Notes under the pieces: model-generated
Database searches by the model: none
The model's input: the letters and a program-made list of their open reading frames with translations, nothing else
Told to the model about the DNA's origin: nothing
Source: Shewanella seohaensis
GTDB taxonomy: Bacteria > Pseudomonadota > Gammaproteobacteria > Enterobacterales > Shewanellaceae
DNA: 64,000 nucleotides
Direction: 5' to 3'
Assembly: GCF_025449215.1 (NCBI RefSeq)
Contig: NZ_CP104900.1
Coordinates: 248,001 to 312,000, forward strand
Shown here: positions 30,898 to 41,447 of the stretch, one piece after another
Layout of the letters: each line of letters begins with the position of its first letter
Position numbering within the stretch: the first letter of the stretch is position 1
Program-made: the position numbers and the translations under genes

Positions 30898-31584
30898 ATG
30901 AAAAGAGGCATCAGCTTTACTACAGCGTTTTTCACGTTACTGCAGCGGGATCTAAAAATCGCCATTCGTCATCGCGGTGATATCTTTAATCCATTGTTAT
31001 TCTTCATCATGGTCGTGACCTTATTCCCACTCGGTATTGGCCCTGAACCACAAATGTTAGCGCGAATTGCCCCTGGGATTATTTGGGTTGCAGCCCTGCT
31101 GGCATCCATGTTGTCACTCGAGCGCCTATTTAAAGCCGACTTCAGTGACGGTAGCTTAGAGCAAATGCTGCTCAGCCCACAGCCACTCTCAGTATTAGTA
31201 TTGGCCAAAGTGCTAGCCCATTGGCTACTGACTGGCGTGCCATTAATTATTATCGCGCCCCTGCTCGCGGTATTACTCAACTTAGAAGCCAACAGCTATG
31301 GCGCGCTGGTCGCGACTCTGGCGTTAGGAACTCCGGTATTGTCGCTCCTCGGCGCCATTGGTGTGGCTTTAACCGTTGGTTTACGTAAAGGCGGCGTGTT
31401 ACTGAGTTTACTGATCCTACCGCTTTATATTCCTGTGCTGATTTTCGCGACCAGCGCCATAGATGCTGCAGGAATGAATTTACCCTATGATGGTCAGCTC
31501 GCTATAATTGGCGCCATGTTGATCGGTTCGTTAACCTTAGCACCCTTTGCTATTGGTGCATCTCTGCGAGTGAGTACTAACTAA
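30898..31584 (+). CDS. ccmB: Heme exporter membrane protein CcmB
   Basis: 228 residues with six hydrophobic segments and the conserved start LLQRDLKIAIRHRGDIFNPLLFF. It is the membrane subunit that pairs with CcmA. It is followed one base later by ccmC. Confidence 0.93.
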   Translation: MKRGISFTTAFFTLLQRDLKIAIRHRGDIFNPLLFFIMVVTLFPLGIGPEPQMLARIAPGIIWVAALLASMLSLERLFKADFSDGSLEQMLLSPQPLSVLVLAKVLAHWLLTGVPLIIIAPLLAVLLNLEANSYGALVATLALGTPVLSLLGAIGVALTVGLRKGGVLLSLLILPLYIPVLIFATSAIDAAGMNLPYDGQLAIIGAMLIGSLTLAPFAIGASLRVSTN

Positions 31585-31585
31585 A

Positions 31586-32332
31586 ATGTGGAAATGGTTA
31601 CACCCTTACGCGGATCCTGAACGCGCTTACAAATTATCAGGAACGTTATTTCCATGGTTTGCTACCTTAGCCTGTCTTTTCATTACCGTAGGCACCGTTT
31701 GGGGATTGATGTTTGCCCCAACAGATTACCAACAGGGCGACAGCTACCGGATTATCTTTATCCATGTGCCAGCGGCTTCAATGTCGATGGCGGCTTATAT
31801 GGGTATGGCAACGGCTGCATTTATCGGTTTAGTCTGGCAAGTTAAACTGGCTGACTGGGCAGCGGCTTCTATTGCACCCATTGGCGCGGTAATTACCTTT
31901 ATCGCACTGTTTACTGGCGCCGCTTGGGGTAAACCCATGTGGGGAACTTGGTGGGTATGGGATGCACGCTTAACCTCTGAATTGGTGCTGTTATTCCTCT
32001 ATTTAGGTGTGATTTCCCTCTACGCTTCCTTTGAGGATAAAGTACTCGCCGCGCGTGCAGCAGGGATCTTAGCGATCGTTGGCGTGATCAATATTCCGAT
32101 CATCAAATACTCTGTTGAATGGTGGAGCTCACTGCACCAACCGTCCACCATTAAAATTACCTCTAAATCGACTATGTCGAGTGAAATGTTGTACCCACTT
32201 TTAATCAATATTTTAGGTTTCGGCCTTATGATAGGGGCTATCACTATTGTGAGATTTAGAGCAGAAATCTTAGCAAGAAACGGCATGCGCCCTTGGGTGC
32301 GTGAACTTGCCAAAGCTGAGGAGGTCAAATAA
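31586..32332 (+). CDS. ccmC: Heme transport protein CcmC
   Basis: 248 residues, six hydrophobic segments, with the WWD heme-handling motif WGTWWVWDARLTSELVLLF and flanking periplasmic His residues (IFIHVPAA and SSLHQPS). It loads heme onto CcmE. Its stop overlaps the ccmD start by one base (TAATG). Confidence 0.95.
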   Translation: MWKWLHPYADPERAYKLSGTLFPWFATLACLFITVGTVWGLMFAPTDYQQGDSYRIIFIHVPAASMSMAAYMGMATAAFIGLVWQVKLADWAAASIAPIGAVITFIALFTGAAWGKPMWGTWWVWDARLTSELVLLFLYLGVISLYASFEDKVLAARAAGILAIVGVINIPIIKYSVEWWSSLHQPSTIKITSKSTMSSEMLYPLLINILGFGLMIGAITIVRFRAEILARNGMRPWVRELAKAEEVK

Positions 32333-32532
32333 TGCAATTCGATTCTATCAGTGATTTTTTTAACATGGGTGGCTATGCCTTTTATGTGTGGCTTGCCTAT
32401 GGCGTGACTTTCTTCTGTTTATCGACGCTGATCATCACCAGCGCGCGCCAAAAGCGCAAAGTGCTAATTGAAATAGCGAAGAAGATGAACCGCGAAGAGC
32501 GCCTCAAAGAAACTAGGAGTACCAAATCGTGA
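32332..32532 (+). CDS. ccmD: Heme exporter small protein CcmD
   Basis: 66 residues: a short N-terminal segment with conserved [15 protein letters not shown], one membrane helix, and a basic cytoplasmic tail. CcmD stabilises the CcmABC-CcmE complex. It overlaps ccmC by one base and ccmE by four. Confidence 0.92.
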   Translation: MQFDSISDFFNMGGYAFYVWLAYGVTFFCLSTLIITSARQKRKVLIEIAKKMNREERLKETRSTKS

Positions 32533-33014
32533 ACCCAAGACGCAAAAAGAGACTGACGTTAGCCATAGCATTGATCGGTGGCGTAGCCGCGATTGCTTCG
32601 CTACTGCTGTATGCGCTGAACTCCAACTTGAACTTATTCTATACACCGTCTGAAATCGTTAACGGTAAGGCTGATACCGGCGTTAAACCCGAAGCGGGTC
32701 AGCGTATTCGTGTAGGCGGCATGGTAACGGTCGGCTCTATGGTACGCGATCCAAACAGCCTGCATGTACAGTTTGCCGTTCACGATTCATTAGGCGGCGA
32801 AATCATGGTGACCTACGACGATCTGCTGCCCGATCTGTTCCGTGAAGGACAAGGCATCGTGGCGCAAGGCGTACTAGGTGAAGACGGCAAGTTGGCCGCG
32901 ACCGAGGTCCTGGCAAAGCATGATGAAAACTACATGCCGCCAGAAGTGGCCGAAGCCATGGGCCAAAAACATGAGAAGCTAGATTACAGCCAGCAGAAAT
33001 CGGCAACACAATAG
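32529..33014 (+). CDS. ccmE: Periplasmic heme chaperone CcmE
   Basis: 161 residues with an N-terminal membrane anchor (residues 8-30) and an OB-fold domain. The heme is bound covalently by His131 in [13 protein letters not shown], with Tyr135 nearby as a heme iron ligand; both are present. It passes heme from CcmC to the CcmF lyase. GTG start overlapping the end of ccmD. Confidence 0.95.
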   Translation: MNPRRKKRLTLAIALIGGVAAIASLLLYALNSNLNLFYTPSEIVNGKADTGVKPEAGQRIRVGGMVTVGSMVRDPNSLHVQFAVHDSLGGEIMVTYDDLLPDLFREGQGIVAQGVLGEDGKLAATEVLAKHDENYMPPEVAEAMGQKHEKLDYSQQKSATQ

Positions 33015-33040
33015 CTGTTATCCCGTCTCTGTTAATACCT

Positions 33041-33066
33041 AAAAGGGCCTCTTCGGAGGCTTTTTT
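33041..33066 (+). terminator. Terminator of the ccmABCDE operon
   Basis: GCCTC-TTCG-GAGGC stem with a stable UUCG loop, followed by T6. Confidence 0.9.
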
Positions 33067-33129
33067 ATTGGCCAAGCACCGTCAGAGACTGAACTATAAT
33101 TAACACAGTATTCCCACAGGAAACTGTGT

Positions 33130-34134
33130 ATGCAACCAATAAAGCCACAACAAAGAAGATGGCGACAACTCCTTATCTTACTACTCGCCTGCATCTCTCC
33201 CACGCTCTATGCGGCAAAGGTGGTGGTGATTGAGAGCTATCACCAGAGCTATCTTTGGGATAGGGAATATTATCAGGCCATACTCGATAAACTCACGCCT
33301 GAACATCGAGTCACGCATTTCGAGATGGACACCAAGCGGCTACCTAAGGAGCGCTATGGCGAACGCGCCGAGTTAGCCTGGCAGTTCATTGTGCAGCAAC
33401 AACCTCAACTCGTTATTCTTGCCGACGACAATGCCGTCAATTATCTCCATGAACGACTCAATGCCAGTCAAATTCCAGTGGTTTATCTAGGAGTAAATAT
33501 GAATCCTAGGCAATACCATTTAAACAACTATAAGCGCTTTACAGGCGTACTCGAGAGACCCTTACTGAAACGCTCACTGTTATTACTACAGCGCGTCCTA
33601 CCATCACAAAAGCACCGGAAAATTTTAGTGTTATTCGATGACAGCAATACTTCTAAGCTCGCCGCAGACTATATCAGCAACCACCCAAGGAGCCATTTAA
33701 GTGATATCGAGATCCATATACTGAAATTGGCAAGCCTAAAAGACTGGCAGCAACAGGTGTTATCTGCCAAAGATAATGGCTATAGCGCTATTGTCGTTGC
33801 CCTATATCATGCGGTGAGAAATGAGCAGGATCAGTCGGTTAATGCCGACCAATTATTAGAGTGGATAGAAAGTAATACGCCAGTGCCTAATTTTGGCTTC
33901 TGGGGATTTAGTATTAATGCCAACGGTAATATCGGTGGTTATGTGCTCGATGGTTATCATCACGGCAGCATCGCAGCTGACATGGCAAAGCGCATTCTCG
34001 CCGGGGAAAAGCCTGAGAGCATCTTCCCCGTCACAGACGATCTTGGGCAATATCGATTTAGCCGTACAGGAATGAAGAAATGGCAATTGGCATTGCCGAA
34101 GGAAATTGAAAAACAGACGACTTGGGTGGATTAA
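33130..34134 (+). CDS. Orphan periplasmic ABC-type substrate-binding protein
   Basis: 334 residues with a signal peptide (QLLILLLACISPTLYAA) and the two-lobe fold of the ABC transporter substrate-binding family PF04392/XylF-like (VVVIESYHQSYLWDREYY, PVVYLGVNMNP, ILVLFDDSN, FGFWGFSINAN). There is no permease or ATPase gene beside it, so it may serve a distant transporter, or act as a ligand-sensing partner. The ligand is unknown. It stands between ccmE and the ribosomal block, and has its own terminator downstream. Confidence 0.75.
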   Translation: MQPIKPQQRRWRQLLILLLACISPTLYAAKVVVIESYHQSYLWDREYYQAILDKLTPEHRVTHFEMDTKRLPKERYGERAELAWQFIVQQQPQLVILADDNAVNYLHERLNASQIPVVYLGVNMNPRQYHLNNYKRFTGVLERPLLKRSLLLLQRVLPSQKHRKILVLFDDSNTSKLAADYISNHPRSHLSDIEIHILKLASLKDWQQQVLSAKDNGYSAIVVALYHAVRNEQDQSVNADQLLEWIESNTPVPNFGFWGFSINANGNIGGYVLDGYHHGSIAADMAKRILAGEKPESIFPVTDDLGQYRFSRTGMKKWQLALPKEIEKQTTWVD

Positions 34135-34153
34135 CTAAAAAGCGCTAAAAACA

Positions 34154-34180
34154 AAAAACCGGGCTTAGAGCCCGGTTTTT
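34154..34180. terminator. Bidirectional terminator between the substrate-binding protein and rplQ
   Basis: AACCGGGCT / AGCCCGGTT stem with A- and T-tracts on either side. It ends the alpha operon from the minus strand and the substrate-binding gene from the plus strand. Confidence 0.88.
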
Positions 34181-34198
34181 CAAACTTTGTAGCCTTAA

Positions 34199-34591
34199 TT
34201 ACTCAGCAGCTTCTTCAACAGCTTCAGCAGCTTCTGGACGACCTACTAGTTCAATATACGCCATAGGCGCTTTATCACCAGTACGTAGACCGCACTTAAG
34301 GATACGGGTATATCCACCAGGACGTTCCTGGTAGCGTGGACCCAATTCATTAAATAACTTACCTACGACTTCAGCGTCGCGAGTACGTGCAAATGCCAAA
34401 CGACGGTTTGCAACACTATCACTCTTAGCAAGTGTTATTAGAGGTTCAACTACGCGACGCAATTCTTTCGCTTTAGCTACAGTAGTCTTGATCATCTCGT
34501 GACGGACCAGTGAGCTTGCCATGTTACGGAACATAGCTTGACGATGACTGCTGTTACGGTTTAGTTGACGACCACTCTTACGATGGCGCAT
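34199..34591 (-). CDS. rplQ: 50S ribosomal protein L17
   Basis: 130 residues starting [20 protein letters not shown], the invariant L17 N-terminus, with an acidic/Ala-rich tail ([11 protein letters not shown]). Last gene of the alpha operon, after rpoA, and followed by a strong terminator. Confidence 0.97.
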   Translation of the reverse strand: MRHRKSGRQLNRNSSHRQAMFRNMASSLVRHEMIKTTVAKAKELRRVVEPLITLAKSDSVANRRLAFARTRDAEVVGKLFNELGPRYQERPGGYTRILKCGLRTGDKAPMAYIELVGRPEAAEAVEEAAE

Positions 34592-34630
34592 GACCTAATC
34601 CTTATTACCTAAATCTGTACAAACTGAGAC

Positions 34631-35620
34631 TTATAGGTCGTCTGCTAAACTAGCCGGAGGCCAGTTTTCTAGACGCATACCTAATGAAAGTCCGCGAGAA
34701 GCCAACACATCCTTAATTTCGGTAAGAGACTTCTTACCCAAGTTAGGAGTTTTAAGTAGCTCAACCTCAGTACGCTGTACCAGATCTCCGATGTAATGAA
34801 TCGCTTCGGCTTTCAAACAGTTAGCCGAACGTACAGTTAGCTCTAGATCGTCGACAGGACGCAACAGAATTGGGTCGAACTCTGGTTTCTCTTCTTTCAT
34901 TTCTGGCTCAGTGACATCACGAAGCTCAACAAACGCATCTAGCTGTTCAGCTAAGATGGTCGCAGAACGACGAATTGCTTCCTCAGGATCGATAGTGCCG
35001 TTAGTGGTCATATCGATAACGAGTTTGTCTAAGTCAGTACGCTGTTCAACACGTGCTGCTTCAACATTGTAAGCAATACGCGCGACAGGTGAGAAAGATG
35101 AATCCACTAACAAACGACCGATTGGACGATCATCGTCTTCGGTCTGTGCACGTGCAGAAGCAGGCACATAACCACGACCACGTTCAACACGGATACGCAT
35201 GCTAATGTCATTATTACCAGTCAGATGACAGATAACATGATCAGGATTCATAATAGTAACATCACCATCGTGCGTGATATCTGCTGCGGTAACAGGGCCT
35301 GCGCCTGACTTGCTTAAAGTAAGCATAGCCTCGTCTTTACCCTCGATAACCACTGCTAAACCTTTAAGGTTCAGCAAGATTTCTAGGATATCCTCTTGTA
35401 CGCCTTCCTTGCTGCTGTATTCGTGCAGTACACCATCAATCTCGACTTCGGTAACCGCGCAGCCGGGCATAGACGACAATAGGATACGACGCAACGCGTT
35501 ACCTAGAGTATGACCAAAACCACGCTCAAGCGGCTCCAGTGTAACCTTGGCACGTGTTGGGTTAACCTGCTCGATATCAACGAGACGCGGTTTAAGAAAT
35601 TCTGTAACAGAACCCTGCAT
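34631..35620 (-). CDS. rpoA: RNA polymerase subunit alpha
   Basis: 329 residues. N-terminal dimerisation domain ([21 protein letters not shown]), linker and C-terminal domain that binds UP elements and activators ([35 protein letters not shown]). Full length and unbroken, in contrast to rpoB and rpoC in this window. Between rpsD and rplQ as usual. Confidence 0.98.
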   Translation of the reverse strand: MQGSVTEFLKPRLVDIEQVNPTRAKVTLEPLERGFGHTLGNALRRILLSSMPGCAVTEVEIDGVLHEYSSKEGVQEDILEILLNLKGLAVVIEGKDEAMLTLSKSGAGPVTAADITHDGDVTIMNPDHVICHLTGNNDISMRIRVERGRGYVPASARAQTEDDDRPIGRLLVDSSFSPVARIAYNVEAARVEQRTDLDKLVIDMTTNGTIDPEEAIRRSATILAEQLDAFVELRDVTEPEMKEEKPEFDPILLRPVDDLELTVRSANCLKAEAIHYIGDLVQRTEVELLKTPNLGKKSLTEIKDVLASRGLSLGMRLENWPPASLADDL

Positions 35621-35644
35621 TGTGTCCTCTCTTGTTTATTAGCT

Positions 35645-36265
35645 TTACTTAGAGTAAAGCTCGACGATCAGCTGTTCGTTAATATCCGCAGATAAATCGC
35701 TACGCTCAGGCAGACGCTTGAAAGCACCTTCCATCTTAGCGCTGTCGACTTCAACCCATGTTGGCTTTTCGCGCTGAGAAGCAACTTCTAGAGCAGCTTT
35801 AATACGAGCTTGAGTACGTGACTTCTCACGAACGCTTACAACATCATTCGCAGACACTTTGAATGATGGAATGTTAACAACGCGGCCGTTTACCATAATT
35901 GACTTATGGCTAACTAGCTGACGTGCTTCAGCACGGGTAGCACCAAAACCCATACGATAAACTACGTTATCTAAACGGGTTTCTAAAAGTTGCAACAGGT
36001 TTTCACCAGTGTTACCTTTTAGACGTGCAGCGTCTTTGTAGTAGTTACGGAATTGCTTTTCTAACACACCATAAGTACGACGAACTTTTTGTTTTTCGCG
36101 CAGCTGTAAACCGTACTCAGACAAACGTGGCTTACGAGCGCCGTGTTGTCCAGGTGCAGCTTCTAGCTTACACTTCGAATCAATTGCTCTCACACCGCTT
36201 TTTAGGAAAAGGTCTGTACCTTCTCGGCGGCTGAGCTTGAGCTTTGGACCCAAGTATCTTGCCAT
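35645..36265 (-). CDS. rpsD: 30S ribosomal protein S4
   Basis: 206 residues beginning [19 protein letters not shown] with an S4 RNA-binding domain ([26 protein letters not shown]). In gammaproteobacteria S4 represses its own operon by binding the leader ahead of rpsM, and such a leader is present here at 37066-37135. Confidence 0.98.
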   Translation of the reverse strand: MARYLGPKLKLSRREGTDLFLKSGVRAIDSKCKLEAAPGQHGARKPRLSEYGLQLREKQKVRRTYGVLEKQFRNYYKDAARLKGNTGENLLQLLETRLDNVVYRMGFGATRAEARQLVSHKSIMVNGRVVNIPSFKVSANDVVSVREKSRTQARIKAALEVASQREKPTWVEVDSAKMEGAFKRLPERSDLSADINEQLIVELYSK

Positions 36266-36301
36266 GTTCTTTCTCCAACTATCCTAATAAAAACGGGGCG
36301 A

Positions 36302-36694
36302 TTAAACGCGACGCTTTTTAGGAGGACGACAACCATTATGAGGGATCGGCGTCACATCGGTAATGTTGGTTATCTTGTAACCAACCGCGTTCAGCGCTCT
36401 AATAGCTGACTCACGCCCTGGACCTGGACCCTTCACAAACACTTCAAGGTTTTTGACACCGTAGTCCTGAGCTGCAACACCTGCGCGCTCAGCAGCTACC
36501 TGTGCAGCGAATGGGGTAGATTTACGTGAACCACGGAAACCTGAACCACCAGAAGTTGCCCAAGACAACGCATTACCTTGACGATCTGTAATGGTGATAA
36601 TGGTGTTGTTGAAAGATGCATGGATATGAGCCATGCCATCAGCAACCTGTTTACGTACGCGCTTGCGCGTTGAACGTGACGGAACTTTAGCCAT
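36302..36694 (-). CDS. rpsK: 30S ribosomal protein S11
   Basis: 130 residues with [22 protein letters not shown] and the terminal [16 protein letters not shown]. Located between rpsM and rpsD in the alpha operon. Confidence 0.98.
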
Positions 36695-36711
36695 ATTGGT
36701 TTACCTTCCCG

Positions 36712-37068
36712 TTACTTCTTGATTGGCTTACGTGGACCTTTACGCGTACGCGCATTGGTCTTAGTACGTTGCCCACGAAGGGGCAGGCTACGACGGTGGC
36801 GGAGACCACGATAACAACCAAGGTCCATCAGACGCTTGATGTTCATAGAGATCTCACGACGCAAGTCACCTTCTACTAAGTATTTAGCAACTTCTTCGCG
36901 TAGTGTGTCTATTTGAGCTTCGCTCAATTCCTTGATCTTAGCAGTTTCAGCAATTGAAGTAGCTGCGCAGATTGCTCTAGCGCGAGTACGGCCAATACCG
37001 AAAATAGCAGTCAATGCAATGACTGTGTGCTTTTGATCAGGAATGTTAATGCCAGCGATACGGGCCAC
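36712..37068 (-). CDS. rpsM: 30S ribosomal protein S13
   Basis: 118 residues ([20 protein letters not shown], and [29 protein letters not shown]). The start is GTG, as in Escherichia coli, preceded by GGAGTGCATA inside the S4-regulated leader. First gene of the alpha operon proper. Confidence 0.97.
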   Translation of the reverse strand: MARIAGINIPDQKHTVIALTAIFGIGRTRARAICAATSIAETAKIKELSEAQIDTLREEVAKYLVEGDLRREISMNIKRLMDLGCYRGLRHRRSLPLRGQRTKTNARTRKGPRKPIKK

Positions 37069-37135
37069 TATGCACTCCTCATAAGTTAAAGGCCATCTGT
37101 GAAAAGCCCGGTAGGATACTCGACAGATGACAGAT
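37066..37135 (-). promoter_or_regulatory. Alpha operon leader (S4-responsive pseudoknot region) at the rpsM start
   Basis: On the minus strand the segment holds GAGTATCCT, CGGGCTTTTCA and GGAGTGCATAGTGGCC in the order known for the Escherichia coli alpha ribosome-binding-site element. The CATCTGT/ACAGATG arms form a stem. Repression by S4 is established for that element; its function here is inferred from sequence resemblance. Confidence 0.8.
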
Positions 37136-37185
37136 TTGCAAATAATATTTTGACCAGCTCAACATTGAGCTGAACAATCTTTCTA

Positions 37186-37299
37186 TTAGCCTTGACGCTG
37201 TTTGTGTTTTGGTTCAACACAGATAACGCGTACAACGCCGCTACGCTTTACGATCTTGCAGTTACGGCAGATCTTCTTCACGGAAGCTCGAACTTTCAT
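37186..37299 (-). CDS. rpmJ: 50S ribosomal protein L36
   Basis: 37 residues, [19 protein letters not shown] and ending KHKQRQG, with the zinc ligands Cys11, Cys14, Cys27 and His32 of the Cys-containing (C+) form. It is too short for most gene callers. It lies between secY and rpsM as the last gene of the spc operon. Confidence 0.95.
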   Translation of the reverse strand: MKVRASVKKICRNCKIVKRSGVVRVICVEPKHKQRQG

Positions 37300-37320
37300 T
37301 TCATCACTCCGTAAAGCTAC

Positions 37321-38661
37321 TTAGCGTCCAAAGCGATCTAAATTCGCTTTGTTAACTAGGTTAGCTTTCTTCATCACAGACTCATATTGATGTGACATCA
37401 TATGGGTCTGAACCTGAGCCATGAAGTCCATGATCACGACTACCATAATTAGTAGTGAAGTACCGCCAAAATAGAACTGTACTTTCCACGCGATTAACAT
37501 GAACTCCGGAATTAAACAGATAAAGGTTATATATAATGCACCAGCCAATGTTAGGCGAGTCATTACTTTATCTATATATCGCGAAGTCTGTTCTCCAGGA
37601 CGGATCCCAGGGATAAACGCACCACTCTTCTTAAGGTTATCTGCTGTCTCACGTGGGTTAAATACCAACGCAGTATAGAAGAAACAGAAGAAGATAATCG
37701 CTGTTGCATACAATAATGAGTAAAGCGGCTGACCTGGTGATACAGCAAGTGAAAAATCACTTAACCAAGATAAACCTTCATTTTGACCAAACCACTGAGC
37801 CAGTGTGCCTGGGAACAAAATGATGCTTGACGCAAAGATTGGTGGAATCACACCTGCCATGTTGACCTTAAGCGGTAAGTGAGTAGATTGCGCGGCAAAC
37901 ACCTTACGGCCCTGCTGACGCTTAGCATAGTTTACAACGATACGACGTTGTCCACGCTCAACAAACACAACAAAATAGGTCACAGCAAAAATAATCACTG
38001 CAATCAACAATAATACTAGTACGTTCAAGTCGCCTTGACGCGCTTGCTCGGCCGTTTGACCGATAGCAGATGGCAATCCAGCGACGATACCTGCGAAAAT
38101 TAAAATCGAGATACCGTTACCTATGCCTCGTTCGGTAATTTGCTCACCTAGCCACATTAGGAACATGGTTCCTGTAACTAAGCTGACAACAGCAACAAAG
38201 TAGAACCCGAATCCAAGGTTTACAACAAGGCCAGGAACCAGGTTAGGCAACCCTGTTGCGATACCGATCGACTGGAATGTACCCAGCACCAACGTGCCGT
38301 ATCGAGTATATTGACTGATCTTCTTACGTCCTGACTCGCCTTCCTTTTTCAGTTCGGCCAATGCAGGATGTACCACAGTCAATAGCTGCATGATAATCGA
38401 TGCCGAAATATACGGCATGATACCTAATGCAAAGATAGAAGCACGGGAAAGGGCGCCACCAGAGAACATGTTAAACATGCCAAGGATGGTACCCTTTTGC
38501 TGATTAAACAGCTCTGCTAATACAGCTGCGTCAATACCAGGAATTGGCACGAACGAACCGGCTCTAAAGACGATAATCGCACCAATCACGAACAGGAGAC
38601 GGGTTTTCAATTCTGATAGACCGCCTTTCGCGCTTTTTAAATCAAGTCCTGGTTTTGCCAT
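37321..38661 (-). CDS. secY: Protein translocase subunit SecY
   Basis: 446 residues with ten membrane segments; core pore subunit of the Sec translocon. Motifs include [12 protein letters not shown], the C-terminal cytoplasmic [13 protein letters not shown] loop and VMKKANL. The ATG of [14 protein letters not shown] is used; the longer open frame to 38715 runs into the rplO end and is not real. Gene order rplO-secY-rpmJ is standard. Confidence 0.97.
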   Translation of the reverse strand: MAKPGLDLKSAKGGLSELKTRLLFVIGAIIVFRAGSFVPIPGIDAAVLAELFNQQKGTILGMFNMFSGGALSRASIFALGIMPYISASIIMQLLTVVHPALAELKKEGESGRKKISQYTRYGTLVLGTFQSIGIATGLPNLVPGLVVNLGFGFYFVAVVSLVTGTMFLMWLGEQITERGIGNGISILIFAGIVAGLPSAIGQTAEQARQGDLNVLVLLLIAVIIFAVTYFVVFVERGQRRIVVNYAKRQQGRKVFAAQSTHLPLKVNMAGVIPPIFASSIILFPGTLAQWFGQNEGLSWLSDFSLAVSPGQPLYSLLYATAIIFFCFFYTALVFNPRETADNLKKSGAFIPGIRPGEQTSRYIDKVMTRLTLAGALYITFICLIPEFMLIAWKVQFYFGGTSLLIMVVVIMDFMAQVQTHMMSHQYESVMKKANLVNKANLDRFGR

Positions 38662-38668
38662 CGACGTA

Positions 38669-39103
38669 TTATTCCTCGATCTTTCCGCCGGCAGCTTCAA
38701 TAGCTGCACGAGCACCTTTGGTTACCTTCAGACCTTTAACGGTCACTGGGCGTTCAATGGTACCTGAAAGAACGACTTTAGCAAACTGTATGTTGCGAGT
38801 AACAACGTTCGCATCTTTCAGTGCATTCAAGTCGACAACATCACCGTTAACTTTAGCCAGTTCGAGTACACGAATTTCGGCAGTTACCATAGCGCGACGC
38901 GAAGTAAAACCAAACTTAGGCAAACGGATCTTAAGTGGCATTTGACCACCTTCGAAGCCTGGGCGTACACCGCCACCGCTACGAGATTTTTGGCCTTTAT
39001 GACCACGACCCGCAGTTTTACCTAAGCCTGAACCCATACCACGGCCTACACGCTTTGGTGCATGCTTAGCGCCTGCAGCTGGAGATAGAGTATTTAAACG
39101 CAT
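38669..39103 (-). CDS. rplO: 50S ribosomal protein L15
   Basis: 144 residues, [22 protein letters not shown] and the glycine/basic loop [17 protein letters not shown]. Seven bases ahead of secY. Confidence 0.98.
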   Translation of the reverse strand: MRLNTLSPAAGAKHAPKRVGRGMGSGLGKTAGRGHKGQKSRSGGGVRPGFEGGQMPLKIRLPKFGFTSRRAMVTAEIRVLELAKVNGDVVDLNALKDANVVTRNIQFAKVVLSGTIERPVTVKGLKVTKGARAAIEAAGGKIEE

Positions 39104-39106
39104 CTA

Positions 39107-39289
39107 TTAATCCTCCACCTTAACCATGTAGTAAACCTTGTTAATCATACCGCGAACTGCAGGAGTATCTTCTAATTCAACAGTGTGACCAATGCGACGC
39201 AGACCAAGACCAGTTAAGGTCGCACGGTGCTTTGGTAAACGACCGATAGCACTTTTAGTCTGAGTTACTTTTAAAGTTTTAGTAGCCAT
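39107..39289 (-). CDS. rpmD: 50S ribosomal protein L30
   Basis: 60 residues with [24 protein letters not shown], the L30 core. Between rpsE and rplO. Confidence 0.97.
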   Translation of the reverse strand: MATKTLKVTQTKSAIGRLPKHRATLTGLGLRRIGHTVELEDTPAVRGMINKVYYMVKVED

Positions 39290-39294
39290 GGTGC

Positions 39295-39798
39295 TTAACC
39301 TCGAATTTCATCAACATTCAGGCCACGCTTAGCTGCAATTTGCGAAGGTGACTTCATGTGTACCAGCGCGTCTACAGTTGCGCGAACGATGTTGATCGGG
39401 TTAGTAGAACCGTATGCTTTCGACAGAACGTTATGAACGCCTGCTACTTCCAATACGGCACGCATCGCACCACCGGCAATAATACCGGTACCCTGTGAGG
39501 CTGGTTGCATGTAAACACGCGAACCAGTGTGACGGCCCTTAACAGGGTGATGCAGAGTGCCTGCATTCAACTCAACGGTCACCATGTTACGACGGGCTTT
39601 TTCCATAGCTTTTTGAATCGCTGCTGGAACTTCACGCGCTTTACCATAGCCATAGCCGACTTTACCGTTACCGTCACCCACTACAGTCAGTGCAGTGAAG
39701 CTAAAGATACGTCCGCCTTTAACTACTTTAGAAACACGATTTACTGCAATCAACTTCTCTTGCAGGTCGTCTTTTTGCTGAGCTTCAAATTTAGCCAT
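39295..39798 (-). CDS. rpsE: 30S ribosomal protein S5
   Basis: 167 residues with the S5 double-stranded RNA-binding domain ([27 protein letters not shown]) and [19 protein letters not shown]. Typical full length. Confidence 0.98.
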   Translation of the reverse strand: MAKFEAQQKDDLQEKLIAVNRVSKVVKGGRIFSFTALTVVGDGNGKVGYGYGKAREVPAAIQKAMEKARRNMVTVELNAGTLHHPVKGRHTGSRVYMQPASQGTGIIAGGAMRAVLEVAGVHNVLSKAYGSTNPINIVRATVDALVHMKSPSQIAAKRGLNVDEIRG

Positions 39799-39810
39799 TT
39801 TTATAACCCC

Positions 39811-40161
39811 TTAGAACTGTAGGCCAGCTTCACGAGCAGCGTCTGCCAGAGCAGCTACGCGTCCGTGATACTTGAAACCGGAACGATCGAATGCAACAGT
39901 CGTTACGCCTTTCTCGATCGCGCGCTCAGCAACAAATTTACCTACTGCTTTAGCCGCGTCTACGTTACCGGTACTCTTCAGTTGCTCTTTAACCGCTTTT
40001 TCCACGGTTGAAGCAGCTGCCACCACCTGAGCTTCAGGATTGATCACCTGAGCATAAATGTGACGTGGTGTACGATGTACAACCAGACGGTTAACGCCCA
40101 GCTCTTGGATCTTCTTACGGGCGCGAGTAGCGCGGCGCAAGCGAGATGTTTTCTTATCCAT
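39811..40161 (-). CDS. rplR: 50S ribosomal protein L18
   Basis: 116 residues. Basic N-terminus ([34 protein letters not shown]) and C-terminal [26 protein letters not shown]; binds 5S rRNA. Confidence 0.98.
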   Translation of the reverse strand: MDKKTSRLRRATRARKKIQELGVNRLVVHRTPRHIYAQVINPEAQVVAAASTVEKAVKEQLKSTGNVDAAKAVGKFVAERAIEKGVTTVAFDRSGFKYHGRVAALADAAREAGLQF

Positions 40162-40171
40162 ATCGCGTTAC

Positions 40172-40705
40172 CTACTTCTTCTTAGCCTCTTTACGGCGTA
40201 CTTGTTCATCGTCATAGCGAACACCTTTACCTTTGTAAGGCTCTGGTGGACGGTATCCGCGAATCTCAGCAGCGACTTGGCCAATTAACTGCTTATCAAC
40301 GCCACGTAGGACGATGTCAGTTTGGCTTGGACACTCTGCAGTAACGCCTGCGGGCAGTTTGTGTACTAACGGATGAGAGAAACCTAAAGTCAGGTCAATG
40401 TCAGCACCGACGAGCTTCGCACGGTAACCAACGCCAACTAACTTTAACTTACGCTCAAAACCTTGAGATACACCAACAACCATGTTGTTTACTAATGCAC
40501 GTGTGGTACCAGCCTGTGCCCAAGCGCCAACAGCGCCTTCAACAGGTAGGAACTTGATCACGCCATCTTCAATAACAACATTGACCGCATTGTTGATCAC
40601 TCGAGTCAGACTTCCTTTCGCGCCTTTGACGGTCAGGGTCTGTTCGTTTAAAGTCACTTCTACGCCAGCTGGAATAGATACTGGTGCTTTTGCGACACGA
40701 GACAT
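40172..40705 (-). CDS. rplF: 50S ribosomal protein L6
   Basis: 177 residues beginning [17 protein letters not shown] and ending with the L6 signature region [16 protein letters not shown]. Between rpsH and rplR. Confidence 0.98.
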   Translation of the reverse strand: MSRVAKAPVSIPAGVEVTLNEQTLTVKGAKGSLTRVINNAVNVVIEDGVIKFLPVEGAVGAWAQAGTTRALVNNMVVGVSQGFERKLKLVGVGYRAKLVGADIDLTLGFSHPLVHKLPAGVTAECPSQTDIVLRGVDKQLIGQVAAEIRGYRPPEPYKGKGVRYDDEQVRRKEAKKK

Positions 40706-40715
40706 TGCTAGCTCC

Positions 40716-41108
40716 TTATGCTACGTAGCAGATAACTTCTCCACCCATGCCTGCAAGGCGGGCGGCACGATCAGTCATCAAACCTTTAGAAGTGGACACG
40801 ATTGCGACACCCAGACCGCCCATCACCTTTGGTAGTTCGTTTTTACCTTTGTAAATACGAAGACCAGGACGACTTACGCGCTGGATAGTCTCAACGACTG
40901 GTTGGCCTTGGAAATACTTTAAAGTGATTTCCAGTTCAGGCTTGGCTTCATCTGCTACGGTGTAGTCAGTGATATAACCTTCTTCTTTAAGCAGTTTCGC
41001 AATAGCAACTTTCAGCTTAGCAGAAGGCATCTTCACAGATACTTTGTTAGCAGCTTGGCCGTTACGAATGCGAGTTAACATATCCGCAATTGGATCTTGC
41101 ATGCTCAT
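40716..41108 (-). CDS. rpsH: 30S ribosomal protein S8
   Basis: 130 residues, [22 protein letters not shown] and C-terminal [34 protein letters not shown]8 is the translational repressor of the spc operon in relatives, acting near rplE. Confidence 0.98.
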   Translation of the reverse strand: MSMQDPIADMLTRIRNGQAANKVSVKMPSAKLKVAIAKLLKEEGYITDYTVADEAKPELEITLKYFQGQPVVETIQRVSRPGLRIYKGKNELPKVMGGLGVAIVSTSKGLMTDRAARLAGMGGEVICYVA

Positions 41109-41131
41109 ATTAGCTTACTCCGTGACAAGTA

Positions 41132-41437
41132 TTACCAGCTGGCCTTACGCAGACCAGGAACTTCACCACGCATGGTAGCTTCACGCAATTTGATTCGGCT
41201 TAGACCGAACTTGCGTAGGAAACCATGTGGGCGACCAGTTTGACTACAACGATTACGCTGACGCGATGCGCTTGAGTCACGTGGTAGACCTTGCAGCTTT
41301 AATACTGCATCCCAACGATCTTCATCAGAAGTAGTTGGATTTGCAATAATTGCCTTAAGAGCAGCGCGCTTTTCAGCGAACTTAGCCACGAGCTGTGCAC
41401 GTTTTGCTTCACGTGCTTTCATTGAACTTTTTGCCAT
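41132..41437 (-). CDS. rpsN: 30S ribosomal protein S14
   Basis: 101 residues, the long form without the zinc CxxC motifs (one [26 protein letters not shown]), as is usual in proteobacteria. Confidence 0.97.
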   Translation of the reverse strand: MAKSSMKAREAKRAQLVAKFAEKRAALKAIIANPTTSDEDRWDAVLKLQGLPRDSSASRQRNRCSQTGRPHGFLRKFGLSRIKLREATMRGEVPGLRKASW

Positions 41438-41447
41438 TTCGCTACCC

